DNA of 64,000 nt from positions 31,158,720 to 31,222,719 of the forward strand of contig JASWHV010000008.1 in the NCBI GenBank assembly GCA_030760725.1, written 5' to 3'. This document shows, one piece after another, positions 1 through 10,536 of this stretch; position 1 is the first letter of the stretch, and each line of letters starts with the position of its first letter. A model generated the notes under the pieces. That model was not told the DNA's origin. It did no database searches and worked only from the letters and a program-made list of their open reading frames with translations. The position numbers and the translations under genes were made by a program. This DNA comes from Neostapfia colusana (Eukaryota > Streptophyta > Magnoliopsida > Poales > Poaceae).

Positions 1-3000
1 TCTCCACAACTCACTAGGCTAGCTAGGTTGTCCATACGCCGAGAACACAGAGCCGCCGTGGCAACCTTGGCGCACCGGCGACTGGTCGTCCGTGGGCAGC
101 TTGTCACAGAGGTTTCCACGGCTGAGCCAGCACGTCCCCGGGAGCGCCCTGTCCTGGTGCTGCTTCCACCCAAAAATCGGAGCATCCCGTGGACCCTAGC
201 GACTGAATTTGTCGTTCTTCTTCCAGAGCTGTTCCATGGACCTCTCGGGAGGGAATCCAAAAATTCGCACCCAAACCACGCTTAGAGTTCATTAGATCAT
301 GCACAAAGGTGCTAGAGTAGTCGGCGACCGATTTCCCTTCACAACCCTAGCCTTAAACGCCATATAGACCAAGAATTTCTAGTCTTCCCGAGCTCGATCG
401 TCACCACCACTCTCGGGCGCACGGTGAACTCATGGTAGCTGACGTTTCCGCGCTCGGTTGTGTCGTTGTAGAGTTTCCGTAGCATCCGAGGATGCTTTAG
501 AGCCCATCCCTCGAGGTTTTGGCGGGCTAGGGCCACCAGCCGACGTCGCCGGACTCGATCTGAAGCCGCCGCCCGTCGCCCAACCTCTGTGGACCTCTAG
601 AGCTCACACCGACCCCGGAAACGGCTTCCACGACCCTCAGAACCCCTAGGCGGCGAAAATAAGGCCGGGATATGGCCTAGGAGGGAGGGGCCGAGGGGGA
701 GAAGAAACTGCCAGCGAGGGGGGCCCGCGCGCGGGAAGAAGCGAGCTGGAGGTTGAAGACGCGGTGCCGGTCCCACCTGTCAGCCACTTGGCGGGTGGAC
801 TGAGATCCTCTGTGGCTGCGGATCTTGTGTGGCTACACTGTGGGAACTCAGTAACCCCGTGTGTTCTCGATTTTCACTGGCTGAGATTTAAGATGTAGGC
901 CCAGGTCCTTTTCCAATAGCAAAACAATTCCAGTTTAAGTCCAAACTTTAGAAATTCATAACTTTGTGTAGGAAGCTCCAAATTCAGTGGACCAAATTTT
1001 GCTGAACTCAGGATTGTGAGTGCTTTACAGCAATACAAATTTCAGCTCATGAAAGTTAACAGTTTTCCATAATTAAACTGTTAGGAATTTTATCTGGGGA
1101 ATTACTTTATGAAAAATGCTGAAATTTGGCTGAGAGGTTCATTGGAAAATCCCTGAGTCACAGTAAAATCTTCAGACTCATCCAAGTTTATTTAGTCCCC
1201 CTAATGGAGTGATTAAGTGAACTGCCCTGAGAAAATAGAAAAATGTACAGAAACATTTTTCAGATTTTCTCAAATCTTGTTTAGGGCATAACTTCCTCTA
1301 GGATTCTTCAAATGACATGAAACCAATTCCATTAGAACCATCTTAAATTCTAGTTTCCAGAAAGTAATGGTTGGAGCCATGAAAAACAATGGAATTACTT
1401 AGAGACTCTAATATTGACCAAATAGGCTTTTATTTGTATAAGGCTCAAATGAACTTGGTTCCAAATGAAACTTGGTCAAGACGCTGGTTAGGACCCTACC
1501 AAGCCATCATAAAAATTTCAGAACCAAAGGGGAGGGAGAGCCAGAGTTATTAGTAATTACTTATTCAGGTTTACACATTGCATTTGAATTGACATGTAGT
1601 ATCTCATTAACGTGTAGTCGCCGAAGGCGAGGAGACTCCGGAATTACTTGACTTCCTCCTTCCGGACGAAGAACTAACCCCTGACCAGCAGAAACAAGGC
1701 AAACCCCGGTTTGCATTAACCCTTTTATAAAGTTTTGCTTTGTTTACATGTCTAGTGTGAGGTATGAATGTGCATTAGGTGTAGGATGGATGGAACCCCA
1801 CTTGCATAACCAGAATTTTCCTATAAGAGTGAGGGTAGTATCTAAGACCTCGAGTAGACAGGCTAGGCTTAATGATTCCTAGAACTTCGGTACAAGTCGA
1901 GTAGTTGGAATCTACTCGCGAGTTTAGGCTTGGGACACACGGGATTGGTTCGAGTGATGTGAGATCACATTAGTAATGAAAATGAGACTAGGCAGGGGCT
2001 AGGGCGCAGCAAGAGGAAGCCTTGTGTGCGCAGCCCTGTCCGTGTCCATTGAGGACCGATCTGTGTGCGGCCCTGCTAAACAAGTATTGAACGTACCGAA
2101 GGCATATCGGATACATGGGCCCTGATAAACCGATGTAACCTGTACCTCCGGGCGTCGAGGCATAACGCACCGATTTATAGGTGTAGGCTGAGGGCAGCAT
2201 GGTGGAAATCTGCTAACAGGCATAGCGAGATGCTCCGTGTAGGGAACCTCCTGCTCGTTTCGGTGCGACCGGTTCGACGTCTGGGCTGTTGGGTGAAAGG
2301 TTGTCCCGTACGACATCGAGTGAGCGTGCTGTGCAGCTCCATGGGTGGGCGTACGTGACGTGCTCTTTGGGTCTCCCTGCAGGTGTATATCGAGTCGATT
2401 CGCCGTCCCTCGCGGTGACGAGTACCGCTTGTTCACTGAGTCATGACGTAGGCTAATATATGAATTGTGATGGTTAAATACTGCTGTTATGATATAAATG
2501 TATTGTTACATGAGTGCCACCAAATATTGCTCACTAAATTTCCGATTCTTGAACTGTTAACTTGTGGCTAAAAGGTGAACTAAGGACAAACTTGTAGGCG
2601 TGTGTGTTTGCTGCAACTGTACCATCCCATGTTCGTTATACATTACATGTAGAGTTTCATGCCTAGGCGAGTCAGTTAAGTCTTGTTGAGCCATCGTGCT
2701 CATGGTTGCTGCTTAAGTGTTTTTCAGGTGAGGAGCCACCCACGGACTCGGGTTACGAGTCCACCGGCGAGGGTTACCCTCTGTCAGGGACCACGGCTGA
2801 GTGGGAGCCGTACACGTCGCGCTGAGCTGAGGAGTGCAGCTAGTGTGGGTTGCCCTAGGGATGGGCAACCGACTTTTGCTAGATAGGCAGGCGTGAGTTG
2901 TACAAATTAGACTTCCGCTGTGTAATAAAGACACTAGTTTGTAGCTGAGTATTGTACTACTTTGTACATGTCAGTTGGTTTTCAATGTAATACAATGTAT

Positions 3001-3082
3001 CCTTATGATGTGTGCTGTCGGGTGTCGCATCGTGCGACACCACCCTCTGCGATCCTGGATGAGCGGATCCCGGTCCGCCACA
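1..3082 (+). mobile_element. GypsyD-family LTR, copy 1 (left end outside window)
   Basis: This segment matches, in order, the layout of three other copies here (16439-20440 reversed, 31761-36324, 49143-52998). It has a GC-rich part (1-800) and an AT-rich part with sentences such as 'cataactt..gtgtaggaagctcc' (about 950-1540). A conserved GC-rich core follows at about 2020-2450, and the 3' end contains 'gctgtcgggtgtcgcatcgt' (about 3010-3035) before ending in CACA. The end is put at 3082, give or take 2 bases, because a copia gag reading frame starts immediately after. Short ORFs on both strands in this stretch do not resemble proteins and are not called. Whether it is a solo LTR or the 3' LTR of a longer element cannot be seen. 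Confidence 0.7.
2020..2450 (+). repeat. Conserved core of GypsyD-family LTR, copy 1
   Basis: About 400 bases are recognisably shared with about 17120-17500 (reversed), 35110-35510 and 51900-52330, while the surrounding LTR sequence has drifted much further. Shared landmarks include 'gtgtgcggccc', 'aaccgatgtaac', 'gtcgaggcat', 'gggcgtacgtg' and 'cgtccctcgcggt'. The function is unknown. It may be a transcribed leader or a regulatory region of the LTR. Confidence 0.6.
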
Positions 3083-3370
3083 CATACAACGCATGCCAAA
3101 TCGGGAAGTAGGTACAATTGCACTCATTGTGGTAAATCTGGACATGTTATAGGTTCCTGTTTTAGACTAGCTAAACTTGTTAAGAAAGAAAGAAAGAAAG
3201 AAAGCTAGATCTAATTTCTTCAGGGCAGATTATGCTCATCATAATTCCATTGCCCCACGGTGTGTTTCTAGGATGAATTTTTCACCTTCTGTTACTACCT
3301 GCACGAGACATGTACAGTCTATCCCATTATATAAAGAAACTTGTGCTTTGTATACTCGTGCCATGTATCA
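3083..3370 (+). pseudogene. Copia3 gag fragment with CCHC zinc knuckle
   Basis: The + frame from 3083 encodes a short basic stretch and then a retroviral-type zinc knuckle, CTHCGKSGHVIGSC (C-x2-C-x4-H-x4-C, 3119-3160). This is the nucleic-acid-binding motif at the C-terminal end of copia Gag. After an (AAAG)n run the frame shifts but still reads as gag-like linker until 3370, where a CACTA transposon begins. The next part of the same element, the aspartic protease, resumes at about 55279 on the same strand. The upstream part of gag is missing or replaced by the LTR at 1-3082. The fragment is non-functional. Confidence 0.7.
3182..3204 (+). repeat. (AAAG)n microsatellite
   Basis: About five and a half uninterrupted AAAG-type units lie inside the lysine-rich linker of the Copia3 gag fragment. 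Slippage here probably caused the frame change seen just downstream. Confidence 0.85.
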
Positions 3371-3640
3371 CACTACAGGAAAAGCGACCATTGACGACAG
3401 CCAAACTTATTGACGACGGGGCCGTTGTCTTTAAATTAATTGACGACGGCTAGAAACAGCCATCGTCAATGGCTAACCTAGTACTGTCGTCAATAAACTA
3501 AAAGACGACGGTGGCCGTCGTCTTTAACGGCCGTCGTCAACTTTGGGGCATTATTGACGATGGTGAGACACAACCGTCGTCAATAAGCGGCTTATTGACG
3601 ACGGTGATACACAACCGTCGTCAATAATCCCGCATATACT
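3371..3640 (+). repeat. CACTA left inverted-repeat end and subterminal repeats
   Basis: The CACTACAGGAAAA terminus is followed by about a dozen copies of TTGACGACGG or its complement CCGTCGTCAA. Many are arranged head to head around spacers of about 10 bases (for example at about 3594-3626), so each pair can form a hairpin. In En/Spm elements, subterminal motif arrays are the binding sites of the TNPA-type protein. That role is inferred here. Confidence 0.85.
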
Positions 3641-3843
3641 CCCGGGCGCGAGTCGGGAGGCGGCATTTTGACAATTCTAATGTATGGCTGCGTACCAATG
3701 AAGTACCCTTTTGCTGCATCTTGATTATAGATTTCCTGGATCATATGGTTCATGAAAAACAGAGTTGAAACTTACTATAGAGCACATCTTGCAGAGCAAA
3801 CATTTCTCTTCATCTTGCCACCACTTATAAAGTAACAGTCATC

Positions 3844-4720
3844 ATGCTAGAAAAGCAGCCTGCCCATTTCCTTGCCTTGATCTTCCTATCCCTCGGTTTG
3901 AGCCTTGTGTCCACCGGTGCTGCTCAACTGCAATTCGTCTATTCCAACTTCAAAGCAGCAAATGTCACCCTTGACGGTGTTGCAGCCATCAGGGCAGATG
4001 GACTACTTCAGCTGACTAACAGCACTGCTGTAAAAGGCCATGCATTCTACCCAACTCCAGTATATTTTCGCAACTCACCCCATGGTACTGTACAATCCTT
4101 CTCGATCTCATTTGTCTTTGCGATCCAATGTGATTTTATTGATGGAGGTGTTGATGGCATGAGTTTCTTTGTTGCCCCCACAATGATTTTTTTGACTACC
4201 TTTGCAAACCATTTCCTAGGCCTCTTCATTGACCAGACTGACGGTAGCCCCCAAAACTGCATCTTCGCTATTATACTTCACTTTCCAAAATAGCGAGCTC
4301 AAGGACATTGATAACAATCATGTTGGCATCGACATCAATGGTCTTGTGTCCAAACAGGCCCACTCTGCAGGCTTCTACAGTGACAAGACTGATGAATTAA
4401 AAAATTTAACCCTTAGCAGCGGTGAGCCAATGCGATTATGGATAGATTATGATCAAGACACCAGCCAGATCAATGCAACCTAAGCTCCTCTCAACATAAC
4501 CAAACCTCGAAGGCTTTTGCTCCAAGCCACCACTAATCTCTCGAATGTGCTCAAGGAACCATCATATGTGGGCTTCTCGGGTGCCACTGGCCCACTTCAT
4601 ACAATATACTATGTGCTAGTTTGGTTTTGGTTTGAATAGTCCTTCTCCTCCGATCAATATCACCAATTTGCCTGAGTTGCCTCATGGTCATCAAAAGAAA
4701 CAATCTAAAATTCTGGAGTG
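3844..4720 (+). pseudogene. Captured fragment of an L-type lectin receptor-like kinase (legume-lectin domain)
   Basis: The 149-residue + frame from 3844 starts with a hydrophobic signal peptide (about residues 8-27). It continues as a legume-lectin beta-sandwich: QLQFVYSNF, GLLQLTN, HAFYPTP, SFSISFVFAI, GMSFFVAP and FLGLF are typical of plant L-type lectin receptor kinases. A frameshift near 4265 ends the frame. The domain then continues in another frame (4290-4483: NHVGIDINGL, AGFY, NLTLSSGEPMRLWIDYD) and beyond (YVGFSGATG at about 4565; ITNLPELPHGHQK at about 4660-4700). The transmembrane and kinase parts are absent. It lies between the CACTA left end and the transposase, so it is inferred to be host sequence captured by the transposon, including some 5' flanking DNA. 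A truncated secreted lectin-like peptide is conceivable, but no expression evidence exists. Confidence 0.8.
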
Positions 4721-5460
4721 GGTTAGCAGGATGCAATCCCCCAGCACGGCGATCGATCTCTGGCCGCATGTGCCCCTCACCCATGCCCTCACTCCCTGGC
4801 GCGGCGAGCTTGATTTCTGCTCCGCAGCACGGATTCGATGGCGCCTGACCCCCCCCCCCCCCCGCACCGCCCCCGCTTATGTTGCTTATGTTTAGATGAT
4901 ATTGTTGTTTACATGATTATGTTGCTTTTATTATATTATTTAGGTTGATTGCTTATGTTTTTGAGTGATTACGTAATATATGTAAGTAAACGGGTTTGGG
5001 GCCTGCCCGGCCCGGGACGGTCTGACCCAAAACGGCACGACACGTATTAAATGTGTTCATGCTGTATAGACAGTTGTAGTCGTAATGTATGTGTGGAGAC
5101 GGCACGGAAGCGGACGACGATGGCATGGACATAAATCGCACGCGCTTGGGTGGACGGTGGAAGCAACCTCTGGTGGTCCGGCAAGGGAAGCTCTATTCCA
5201 AGTGTGGGAGCCACGGATGACTCTACTCCAAGTCCTTCAATGGAGGCTCTAATCCATTCCCGCCGTGGATGACTCTATGCCGGAGCCGGCATTGTACCAA
5301 CTCTATGCCTTCCGTTCTTTCCTCGAGTCCCTCTATCTCGTTCTTCCCTCTTTCGTAAATGATTTAAGAATGAAAAGAGTAACGTAACATATAGAAATGC
5401 ATCACCCATTTTGGACCGGCACGTTCATGTGAGACGTGCAGGTTCCGAATCGTCCCTTTT
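4721..5460. other. CACTA interior with no recognisable gene
   Basis: This stretch is GC-rich at 4730-4880, with a C-run at about 4850-4862, and AT-rich at 4880-4980. Purine/pyrimidine-mixed sequence with short direct echoes of 'gatgactctat' follows at about 5210-5290. No ORF here resembles a protein. It may be further captured host DNA or the promoter region of the transposase. Confidence 0.5.
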
Positions 5461-5674
5461 TGGACAGCCCAGAAGTGACCGAGGGGGTGGGGCTTGTGAC
5501 GAGACGCGGGTCTGGATCTGGATGAGATTTCGACGGCATAACCCTGATATTCTCTTCTGCACCATTTTCAGGCGTGCAGTTGGAGAACAGCAGGGTTATG
5601 CTGCCGAAATTTTGTCTAGATCCGGACCATGCGCCTCGTCATAATCACGCCATGCTCAGTCACTCTTGGTTGGG
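5461..5674. repeat. Long foldback (inverted repeat with about 100-base arms)
   Basis: The arm at 5461-5562 pairs imperfectly with 5574-5674 across a loop of about 11 bases. Well-matched blocks include 'gcataaccctg' (5535-5545) against 'cagggttatgc' (5591-5601), TGCAC/GTGCA closing the loop, 'tgacgag' against 'ctcgtca', and 'gtgac' against 'gtcac'. By eye roughly three quarters of positions pair. It lies about 100 bases upstream of the transposase start. It could be a small foldback MITE or a hairpin that is transcribed into double-stranded RNA; I cannot tell which. Confidence 0.7.
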
Positions 5675-5767
5675 TTTAGGACCTATCTGACTAGTTGTAG
5701 GGCCGTGACATACACATAAAAATGAAACTAATAATGATGTGTCTGCTTTGAAGGTATACCCTGAAAC

Positions 5768-8700
5768 ATGGCTGGAGCCCGTAGTTGGATGTATACTAGT
5801 TGGAAAATGGATGGCAGTCACTCACATGAGTGGTTCACAAAGACGGATGATTTCATTCAACGAGTTTTTTCTGAGTCACAGTACAGTAAGGTGCAGTTCC
5901 CATGTATGAAATGTCAGGGTGCAAAGTGTTGGGACAAAGTGAATTTGGCGTTTCACTTGTGTCGAAACGGTTTCATGCAACATTATGAGGTGTGGACCTT
6001 TCACGGTGAGACACCATCTCAACCAATACAAGTTCTAGATGAGGATGACAACACGGGGGCCGATAGGATGGACGAGATGCTTGATGCCATAAATCCTAAA
6101 TTGATGGAGGATCCTCCTACAATGGAGGTTGAAGCGTTTTTTACGCTTCTCAAAGCTTCAGAAGAGCCGTTGCATGAACACACCGAAGTGACACTCCTCA
6201 CTTTTATGACTGGATTTATTGCCATTAAGTCTAAGTATTTTTTCTCCAATAACTGCTACAACAATCTTATCAAATTGATCAACGATATCCTTCCAAAGCC
6301 ACATAAAGTGCCTAAAGATATGTATCAGTCTAAGAAGTTGATTTCTGGTCTTGTTATGAAATATGAGAAGATTGATATGTGCCAAGACAACCGCATGCTT
6401 TCTTGGAGAGAGCATGCCAACGATAACATGTGCTTAAAATATGATAAAGCATGATTTGTCAAAGTTGTTAATGATGACGGTTCAAAAGTAATGACTCAAG
6501 TCGCACAGAAGCAGCTTCGCTACTTGCCTGTCATACCCAGGTTCAAGCGTTTGTTTCTCTCTAAAAAATAGCCAGACACATGAGGTGGCATAAAGAAGGT
6601 GTACGTGAGAACAACGGAATGATGGTGCACCCATCTGACAGTGAGGCATGGAAGGCGCTTGACCGCTTCGATCCAGATTTCACCAATGACGCGAGAAATA
6701 TTCACTTCGGTTTGGCGATAGATGGCTTCTCACCGTTCAGTACAAACGCCACACCATATTCTTGTTGGCCCGTGTTCGCTATTCCGTACAACTTACCACC
6801 ATCTCTTTGTATGAAGTATGAGTTCATGTTCCTATGCCTCATTGTACCTGGACCGGATCATCATGGTTCACAACTGAACGTAATGTTGCAACCATTGATT
6901 GAAGAGTTGAAAATGTTATGGACAGGAGTCGAACCGTGCGACTGTTACAGAAAATAGAAATTCAACCTTCGAGCTGCATACTTGTGGTATGTTCATGATT
7001 TTCCAGCTTACGGCATGTTTTCTGGCTGGAGCACTCATGGTCGATTGACATGTACGATATGTGCTTCTGCCGCGGATTGTTTTCGTCTAAGTCATGGTGG
7101 CAAGATATGCTACTTTGATTGCCATAGACGTTGGTTACCGCCGAATCACGTGTTTAGGCAACAGAGAAATGCCTTCAGGAAGGGTACCATTGTAAAAAGG
7201 GACCACCACAACATCTCAACGGGTAAGAGATTGTTGAACAGCTGAACAATCTAGTGCCATATGAAGGTTGTCCTGGATATTTTGTTGGTTACGGAGAGGA
7301 TCACAATTGGACTAATATATGTGCACTTTGGGAGTTACCGTATATGAAGTCCTTAATTCTAAATGCATAACATTGATGTTATGCACCAGGAATGTAACAT
7401 GGGCGAATGCATCATAAGCACGTGCTTGGATATGATGGGCAAAACAAAAGACAATATAAAGGCTCACAAAGATTTGGCAGAGGTTTGTAACCGACCAAGT
7501 CTTGAGATCTCCAAAGCTAGTGGTAAACCACGTGCTTCTTTATGCCTTCGACCAGAAGAAAAGAAAGAAGTCTTTAAGTGGTTGAAAAAGTTGAAGTTCC
7601 CAGATGGTTATGCTGCTAGCCTGAGAAGAGCCGTGAATATTAAGACTGGAAATCTCACCAGTTTGAAGAGTCATGATTATCTCATAATCATGGAAAGACT
7701 TCCATCAGTTATGTTTTGCGGCTATCTTGACGAAGAGGTGTGGAAGGTGTTAGCCGAGCTTACCTACTTTTATATAGAACTTTGTGCTAAAGAAATCAAA
7801 AGGGAGATGATGATGAAGTTTGAAAGAGAGATACCTGTGTTTTTATGTAAGACGGAAAAAGTATTCCCTTGAGGGTTCTTCAACCCAATGCAACACCTTC
7901 TAATCCATCTTCCATAAGAAGCTAAAGTAGGCGTCCCTGTTCAATATAGGTGGATGTACCATATTGAAAGAGCACTCATATGTCTGAAACCAAAGGTTCG
8001 TAATAGGGCAAGGGTTGAAGGATGCATCGCCGAAGCATTTACACATCAGGAGATAGGATACTTTTCAAGTGTTTACTTTGTAGAAGAACACAATGTTAAT
8101 GCATTGGCTTTTCGGTACAATATGGCTGAAGCATCCCCATGTAGCAACCCCTCACTTTTTCAAACGGGAGGCACCACTGTTGGTAGTGGCACGAGCTATG
8201 ATGCTTCAACAGATGAAATGACAACTGCTTTGTTATACATGTACACTAACATAGATGGTTGTTCAACATCTATACTAATTTGCGTGATGTGATATATATC
8301 TATGCTAATAATTCTGTTTTGTCCTTATTTAGTGAGTTCAATCGACAAAATTGGAATTCTAAGCAGCAACCTATGAGCAAGCAAATACAAACAATGCGAC
8401 ATTCTAGAGTAAATGGAGGACCTAACTTCCAAACCTGGTTTCAAAATCATGTAACTTTTTCCTTGTCTTATTCATCTTAGTAATTATGTTCATAGCATAA
8501 AATAGTCTTCTTACTTCACATGTTGGACAATGCAAGACACAAACCGGTGTCCATGAAGATTTGCGACAACTGTCCAACGAATCCATTAAAGGTAAACTCT
8601 TTGGTCGTATGATGTCAATGAGTTCTGATTTCGTTCAACTCAATTTGAAACTCAACGTCCTCTAAGGGCAACATCTAACACCGGAGTTGTGACGAGGGCC

Positions 8701-9121
8701 GCTGACGTAAAAGGACGTGAAACTAATTACTATGGGATCATAATTAAAATCCTAGAATTTAGTTTTGTCGGGAGTAAAGACCTTAAAGTAGTCTTCTTTA
8801 AATGCGATTGGTTTGATCATATAACAATGGAACTAGCTACGAGGTTACGACACCTTTGTCCTTGCACACCAAGTCGAGCAAGTGTGTTATCTACAATATC
8901 CATGCGAACAGATTAGTGCTTGGTGGGTTGTACACAAGGTGAATCCTTGTGAGCGGTTATATACACCAGACAATGCTGGGTACCTTGATGAAGCTAATGT
9001 TATTTATCAAGAAGAAGAGTTGCCGGACTCTTTTGTCGTTGAGCCTGGTCTACGACTTGATGTCTTAGTTGGAGATGCAGAAGATGTACAGACTCATAAG
9101 GTGCAAAAACAAAAATGGTGA
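5768..9121 (+). pseudogene. TNP2-type CACTA transposase, multiply broken
   Basis: This is the En/Spm transposase that cuts and joins CACTA ends. The first block (5768-6454, 228 residues) is the transposase-associated domain: RSWMYTSW at the N-terminus, then a zinc-binding-like CMKC and the HL..GF..Y..W..HGE pattern. The central Transposase_21 region follows at 6580-6957 (MVHPSDSEAWKALDRFDPDF, LCLIVPGPDH, QPLIEELKMLW), 6958-7245 (WSTHGRLTCTIC) and 7363-7872 (MHNIDVMH). The DUF4218-like region is at 7954-8120 (KVRNRARVEGCIAEAF) and the DUF4216-like C-terminal region at 8689-9121 (YYGIIIKI, AWWVVHKVNP). At least five stops or frameshifts interrupt it (for example TGA at 6452, TAG near 6570, TAG at 6955, stops at about 7243-7360, frameshift near 8870). 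Some gaps (about 8130-8330, 8480-8680) may be introns. It is not functional. Confidence 0.85.
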
Positions 9122-9251
9122 AGAACCACGACAAAAGATTGATGGTCCGGTTTAAGGAGTATAGTACATCATCGTGATATTGATGAACTTTGAATTTGAG
9201 TACAAGTAATTTTTCCTTCATCTCTTCTTTCGTCTTCTATATTGGTTGTGG

Positions 9252-9428
9252 TTCTACAAAGTTATATGGAGTAATCACTCCGTAGATGAAGCGACATGGG
9301 AGAGCGAAGGTTTTCTTCGTGCTAACTACCCCGACTTTTTAACGTCGCACCTACGGTAATTTTCCACCGTCCTCTCTCTCATTTTCACCTTATAATCTCG
9401 GGACGAGATTCTTTTAAGGGGGGAGGAA
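9252..9428 (+). pseudogene. GypsyD integrase C-terminus (chromodomain tail) and polypurine tract
   Basis: A short + frame (9252-9359, stop TAA) reads FYKVIWSNHSVDEATWE, then a short acidic/aromatic tail. This is the second half of the chromodomain at the C-terminus of chromovirus (Ty3/gypsy) integrases, which binds modified histone H3 tails to steer integration. It is followed by 'aatctcgggacgagattc' and the polypurine tract AAGGGGGGAGGAA (9416-9428), directly abutting the LTR start TGTAAGGGCC. The rest of the GypsyD interior is absent. The break with CACTA sequence is near 9240-9252, so this element lost its 5' LTR and nearly all coding sequence. Confidence 0.75.
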
Positions 9429-9474
9429 TGTAAGGGCCTAAGTTTTTGCACACATTCAAAGTGTTCATCACACC
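9429..9474 (+). mobile_element. GypsyD 3' LTR, first 46 bases
   Basis: The LTR begins TGTAAGGGCCTAAG immediately after the polypurine tract and is cut at 9474 by Copia2. The last five bases, ACACC (9470-9474), are repeated at 49138-49142, where the LTR continues. Confidence 0.8.
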
Positions 9475-10536
9475 TGAATGTAGCCTAGAGGGGGGGTGAA
9501 TAGGCTCTTTGAATTTGTACGGTTTCCTGAAACACTTAGCGAACAGATCAATTCCAGGTGTGCCGGACTACTCCGGTATGGTGCGGACTAGTCCGGTATG
9601 AGCGTAATGAAAAGATTAAAGTTAGACTTCTTCCTACTTCAAGTATTTGTGCAGCGAAAAATAAATGACTATTCAAGTGTAATGAAGTAAGACACAATAA
9701 CTATCAATTTTAACACTAGGTGTGGATGTGAATCAAATGATAACTAGCATCCCTAATTGACAATTGAAGGAAGATCAAGAAGACATGAGATAAAGTTTTA
9801 TCCCGAGGTTCGATTCCACCCAGGAATCTACAGCCCCGTTGAGGAGTCCACCAAGGACCGGGTCTTTACCAACCCTTCCCTCATTGAATTGCAACAAAGG
9901 CCGATTCAAATCCACTAACCACACACAGGGGTAAACAATTGTACATGGGGCGTTCTCACAATCTGAGTACTCCCACAAGATTACAGAGAGTAACTCTTCC
10001 TCCCACACACAAATAGAGAATAACGATCAGCAATTGTGTCAGAGAAGATAAACCAAGAGCTCAATGTCGAGAAGAACGACTCTCTCCTTGATCCAATCTC
10101 TAATCCTCAAAGACTTAATCTTTCCAGACATAGAATGAGTGGAGAGAGGTATTTTTTGTGCTCTTGGGGCATGCGCCGGGGCTGAGGATCGAGAGTTGTA
10201 AATGTGTGGCCATGCACCTCTATTTTTATAAATTTTCCAAAAGTCCTGGTGGTCGGACTAGTCCGCTCCGTTCACCGGACTAGTACGGTGTGCCGTGTAC
10301 AATTTTCGTGTTGCATGCGGCACAGTGGAAACCCTAATTTAAAGTGTATACAGAAAGTTGAACAGACTAGTCGGGTCCAAGAGAGGACTAGTCCGGTGAA
10401 AGGTGAATGCCGGTTCCAGAGAGTTGAACGGACTAGTCTAGTTTCTGAGATGACTAGTCCAATGCAAGGTGAGTGCCGGTGCCAGATAGTTGAACGGACT
10501 AGTTCGGTTTCTGAGTGGACTAGTCCGGTGCAAGGT
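9475..10536 (-). repeat. Copia2 3' LTR, part 1 (continues 29950-30436)
   Basis: This matches the right-hand Copia2 LTR (47652-49137) from 'tgaatgtagcctagaggggg' through the 66 bp repeat array. It is split by Copia1, whose target duplication AAGGT is at 10532-10536 and 29945-29949. Rejoined without the duplicate it is about 1.55 kb. A TATA-like 'tttataaat' lies on the - strand at about 10220-10232, matching the better-preserved TATA of the right LTR. Confidence 0.88.
10353..10536 (-). repeat. 66 bp tandem repeats with paired palindromes, Copia2 3' LTR part 1
   Basis: About three units contain 'gttgaacggactagtc...tgagcggactagtccggtg'. Each unit carries two sites of the GGACTAGTCC palindrome. 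Three further units follow after Copia1 at 29950-30150. The second Copia2 LTR carries the same array uninterrupted. Confidence 0.85.

Noticed and set aside
1999..2436. 145-codon ORF on the - strand within the GypsyD LTR, and the similar one at 35021-35467
   Set aside because: The frame is not kept in all four LTR copies and the product resembles no protein. It falls in a conserved GC-rich core that is open by composition.
9775..10008. Possible tRNA or small RNA genes in LTR regions
   Set aside because: The only tRNA-like sequences found are the 12-14 base primer-binding sites. No cloverleaf could be recognised by eye.
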